Positions 61,246 to 64,000 of a DNA stretch of 64,000 bases are shown piece after piece (position 1 is the first letter of the stretch; each line of letters starts with the position of its first letter). Both the position numbers and the translations under genes were made by a program. The notes under the pieces are model-generated. The model saw only the letters and a program-made list of their open reading frames with translations. It was not told where the DNA came from and did not search any database. Source of the DNA: Sipunculus nudus (lineage: Eukaryota > Annelida > Sipuncula > Golfingiida > Sipunculidae); contig CM049314.1 in NCBI GenBank assembly GCA_026874595.1, positions 12,082,729 to 12,146,728 on the forward strand, written 5' to 3'.

Positions 61246-64000
61246 TAATTGATTATATGCACAGTGCGATACCACGTTCTCACTGGTCTGATTAAATCGA
61301 TGCACAGTGCGATACCACGCTCTCACTGGTCTGATTAAATCGATGCACAGTGCGATACCACGTTCTCATTGGTCTGATTAAATCGATGCACAGTGCGATA
61401 CCACGCTCTCACTGGTCTGATTAAATCGATGCACAGTGCGATACCACGCTCTCATTGGTCTGATTAAATCGATGCACAGTGCGATACCACGCTCTCACTG
61501 GTCTGATTAAATCGATGCACAGTGCGATACCACGCTCTCACTGGTCTGATTAAATCGATGCACAGTGCGATACCACGCTCTCATTGGTCTGATTAAATCG
61601 ATGCACAGTGCGATACCACGTTCTCACTGGTCTGATTAAATCGATGCACAGTGCGATACCACGCTCTCACTGGTCTGACTAAATCGATGCACAGTGCGAT
61701 ACCACGCTCTCACGGGTCTGATTAAATCGATGCACAGTGCGATACCACGCTCTCATTGGTCTAATTAAATCGATGCACAGTGCGATACCACGCTCTCACT
61801 GGTCTGATTAAATCAATGCACAGTGCGATAATACGTTCTCATTGGTCTGATTAAATCGATGCACAGTGCGATAACACGCTCTCACTGGTCTGATTAAATC
61901 GATGCACAGTGCGATACCACGCTCTCACTGGTCTGATTAAATCGATGCACAGTGCGATACCACGCTCTCATTAGTCTGATTAAATCGATGCACAGTGCGA
62001 TACCACGTTCTCACTGGTCTGATTAAATCGATGCACAGTGCGATAACACGCTCTCATTGGACTGATTAAATCGATGCACAGTGCGATACCACGTTCTCAT
62101 TGGTCTGATTAAATCGATGCACAGTGCGATACCACGCTCTCATTGGTCTGATTAAATCGATGAACAGTGCGATAACACGTTCTCACTGGTCTGATTAAAT
62201 CGATGCACAGTGCGATACCACGTTCTCACTGGTCTGATTAAATCGATGCACAGTGCGATACCACGCTCTCACTGGTCTGATTAAATCGATGCACAGTGCG
62301 ATACCACGCTCTCATTGGTCTGATTAAATCGATGCACAGTGCGATACCACGTTCTCACTGGTCTGATTAAATCGATGCACAGTGCGATACCACGCTCTCT
62401 CTGGTCTGATTAAATCGATGCACAGTGCGATACCACGCTCTCATTGGTCTGATTAAATCGATGCACAGTGCGATACCACGCTCTCTCTGGTCTGATTAAA
62501 TCGATGCACAGTGCGATACCACGCTCTCTCTGGTCTGATTAAATCGATGCACAGTGCGATACCACGCTCTCATTGGTCTGATTAAATCGATGCACAGTGC
62601 GATACCACGTTCTCATTGGTCTGATTAAATCGATGCACAGTGCGATACCACGCTCTCACTGGTCTGATTAAATCGAGGCACAGTGCGATACCACGCTCTC
62701 ATTGGTCTGATTAAATCGATGCACAGTGCGATACCACGCGCTAATTGGTCTGAATAAATCGATGCACAGTGCGATACCACGTTCTCACAGGTCTGATTAA
62801 ATCGATGCACAGTGCGATACCACGTTCTCACTGGTCTGATTAAATCGATGCACAGTGCGATACCACGTTCTCACTGGTCTGATTAAATCGATGCACAGTG
62901 CGATAACACGTTCTCATTGGTCTGATTAAATCGTTGCACAGTGCGATACCACGTTCTCACTGGTCTGATTAAATCGATGCACAGTGCGATACCACGTTCT
63001 TACTGGTCTGATTAAATCGATGCACAGTGCGATACCACGCTCTCATTGGTCTGATTAAATCGATGCACAGTGCGATACCACGTTCTCACTGGTCTGATTA
63101 AATCGATGCACAGTGCGATACCACGCTCTCACTGGTCTGATTAAATCGATGCACAGTGCGATACCACGCTCTCATTGGTCTGATAAAATCGATGCTCAGT
63201 GCGATACCACGTTCTCACTGGTCTGATTAAATCGATGCACAGTGCGATACCACGTTCTCACTGGTCTGATTAAATCGATGCACAGTGCGATACCACGTTC
63301 TCACTGGTCTGATTAAATCGATGCACAGTGCGATAACACGTTCTCACTGGTCTGATTAAATCGATGCACAGTGCGATACCACGCTCTCATTGGTCCGAAT
63401 AAATCGATGCACAGTGCGATACCACGCTCTCACTGGTCTGATTAAATCGATGCACAGTGCGGTACCACGTTCTCACTGGTCTGATTAAATCGATGCACAG
63501 TGCGATACCACGCTCTCATTGGTCTGATTAAATCGATGCACAGTGCGATACCACGTTCTCACTGGTCTGATTAAATCGATGCACAGTGCGATACCACGGT
63601 CTCAATGGTCTGAATAAATCGATGCACAGTGCGATACCACGCTCTCACTGGTATGATTAAATCGATGCACAGTGCGATACCACGTTCTCTCTGGTCTGAT
63701 TAAATCGATGCACAGTGCGATACCACGCTCTCACTGGTCTGATTAAATCGATGCACAGTGCGATACCACGCGCTAATTGGTCTGAATAAATCGATGCACA
63801 GTGCGATACCACGTTCTCACAGGTCTGATTAAATCGATGCACAGTGCGATACCACGTTCTCACTGGTCTGATTAAATCGATGCACAGTGCGATACCACGT
63901 TCTCACTGGTCTGATTAAATCGATGCACAGTGCGATACCACGTTCTAATTGGTCTGATTAAATCGATGCACAGTGCGATACCACGCTCTCATTGGTCTGA
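61246..64000 (+). repeat. 43-bp satellite array, about 64 copies, open at the right edge
   Basis: The monomer runs ATCGATGCACAGTGCGATAC, then CACGYTCTCAYTGGTCTGATTAA (shown here in two parts), 43 bp in total. Most copies differ at only one to four positions, chiefly C/T in the CACG(C/T)TCTCA(C/T)TGG part and ATACCACG/ATAACACG. GCACAGTGC is an odd-centred palindrome. Minus-strand frames in it (for example 62625-62831) arise because 43 is not a multiple of three and are not genes. Confidence 0.95.

Noticed and set aside
62625-63863. Two similar minus-strand open frames with a repeating WYRTV/HRFNQT protein
   Set aside because: They come from reading the 43-bp satellite through three frames; no independent coding signal.
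61246-64000. Regular repeats resembling a CRISPR array
   Set aside because: There are no unique spacers; every base belongs to the 43-bp unit. It is a eukaryotic satellite. No CENP-B-box-like motif was seen either.

Overview
This AT-rich window has split exons with GT/AG junctions, signal-peptide and transmembrane exons, tRNA-derived SINEs, Ty3/gypsy and GIY-YIG-type retroelement remnants and large satellites. That makes it animal nuclear DNA. The dispersed repeats (tandem-core elements ending in a GACG microsatellite and an AGCTCAG...CTGAGCT hairpin, and the CTCCGCCAAG fold-back family) and the C-type-lectin-rich gene content point to a bivalve mollusc. The species cannot be fixed from sequence alone.

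The core of the window is a head-to-tail, plus-strand array of five copies of one receptor gene. The ancestral gene has eight exons: signal peptide; two exons for a first C-type lectin-like domain (CTLD1); two exons for CTLD2; a Ser/Thr/Pro-rich stalk; a transmembrane exon; and one long cytoplasmic-tail exon rich in tyrosine motifs. Gene 5 (48097-53305) is fully intact: its exons splice to 1,665 nt (554 residues plus stop). Gene 1 (151-1250) enters from the left edge with intact transmembrane and tail exons. Genes 2 (12871-16353), 3 (23688-29806) and 4 (34169-41119) are pseudogenes broken by deletions, frameshifts, stops and a lost splice donor. An orphan tail fragment lies at 31021-31172.

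The spacer DNA is duplicated with the genes. The 5' flanks of genes 2 and 4 match each other (about 10.0-12.9 kb and 31.5-34.2 kb). The 5' flanks of genes 3 and 5 match each other (about 19.5-23.7 kb and 44.2-48.1 kb). Degenerate minisatellites separate gene 2 from 3 and gene 4 from 5. The cluster therefore grew by duplication of a two-gene module.

Between and beyond the genes: a 4.4-kb tandem-core element (2170-6564); a 1,439-bp terminal-inverted-repeat transposon with a 9-bp target duplication and a Ulp1-protease remnant (6903-8341); a decayed Ty3/gypsy element without its reverse transcriptase (about 55.5-58.9 kb); a broken GIY-YIG-type reverse transcriptase (59734-60405, minus strand); and a 43-bp satellite running off the right edge (61246-64000).

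The best candidate for an undescribed system is the receptor family. It joins two CTLDs that lack canonical Ca2+/sugar residues to a tail carrying paired ITIM/ITSM-like tyrosine motifs. That layout resembles inhibitory or switch immune receptors, maintained by rapid birth and death. This function is inferred from sequence motifs only.
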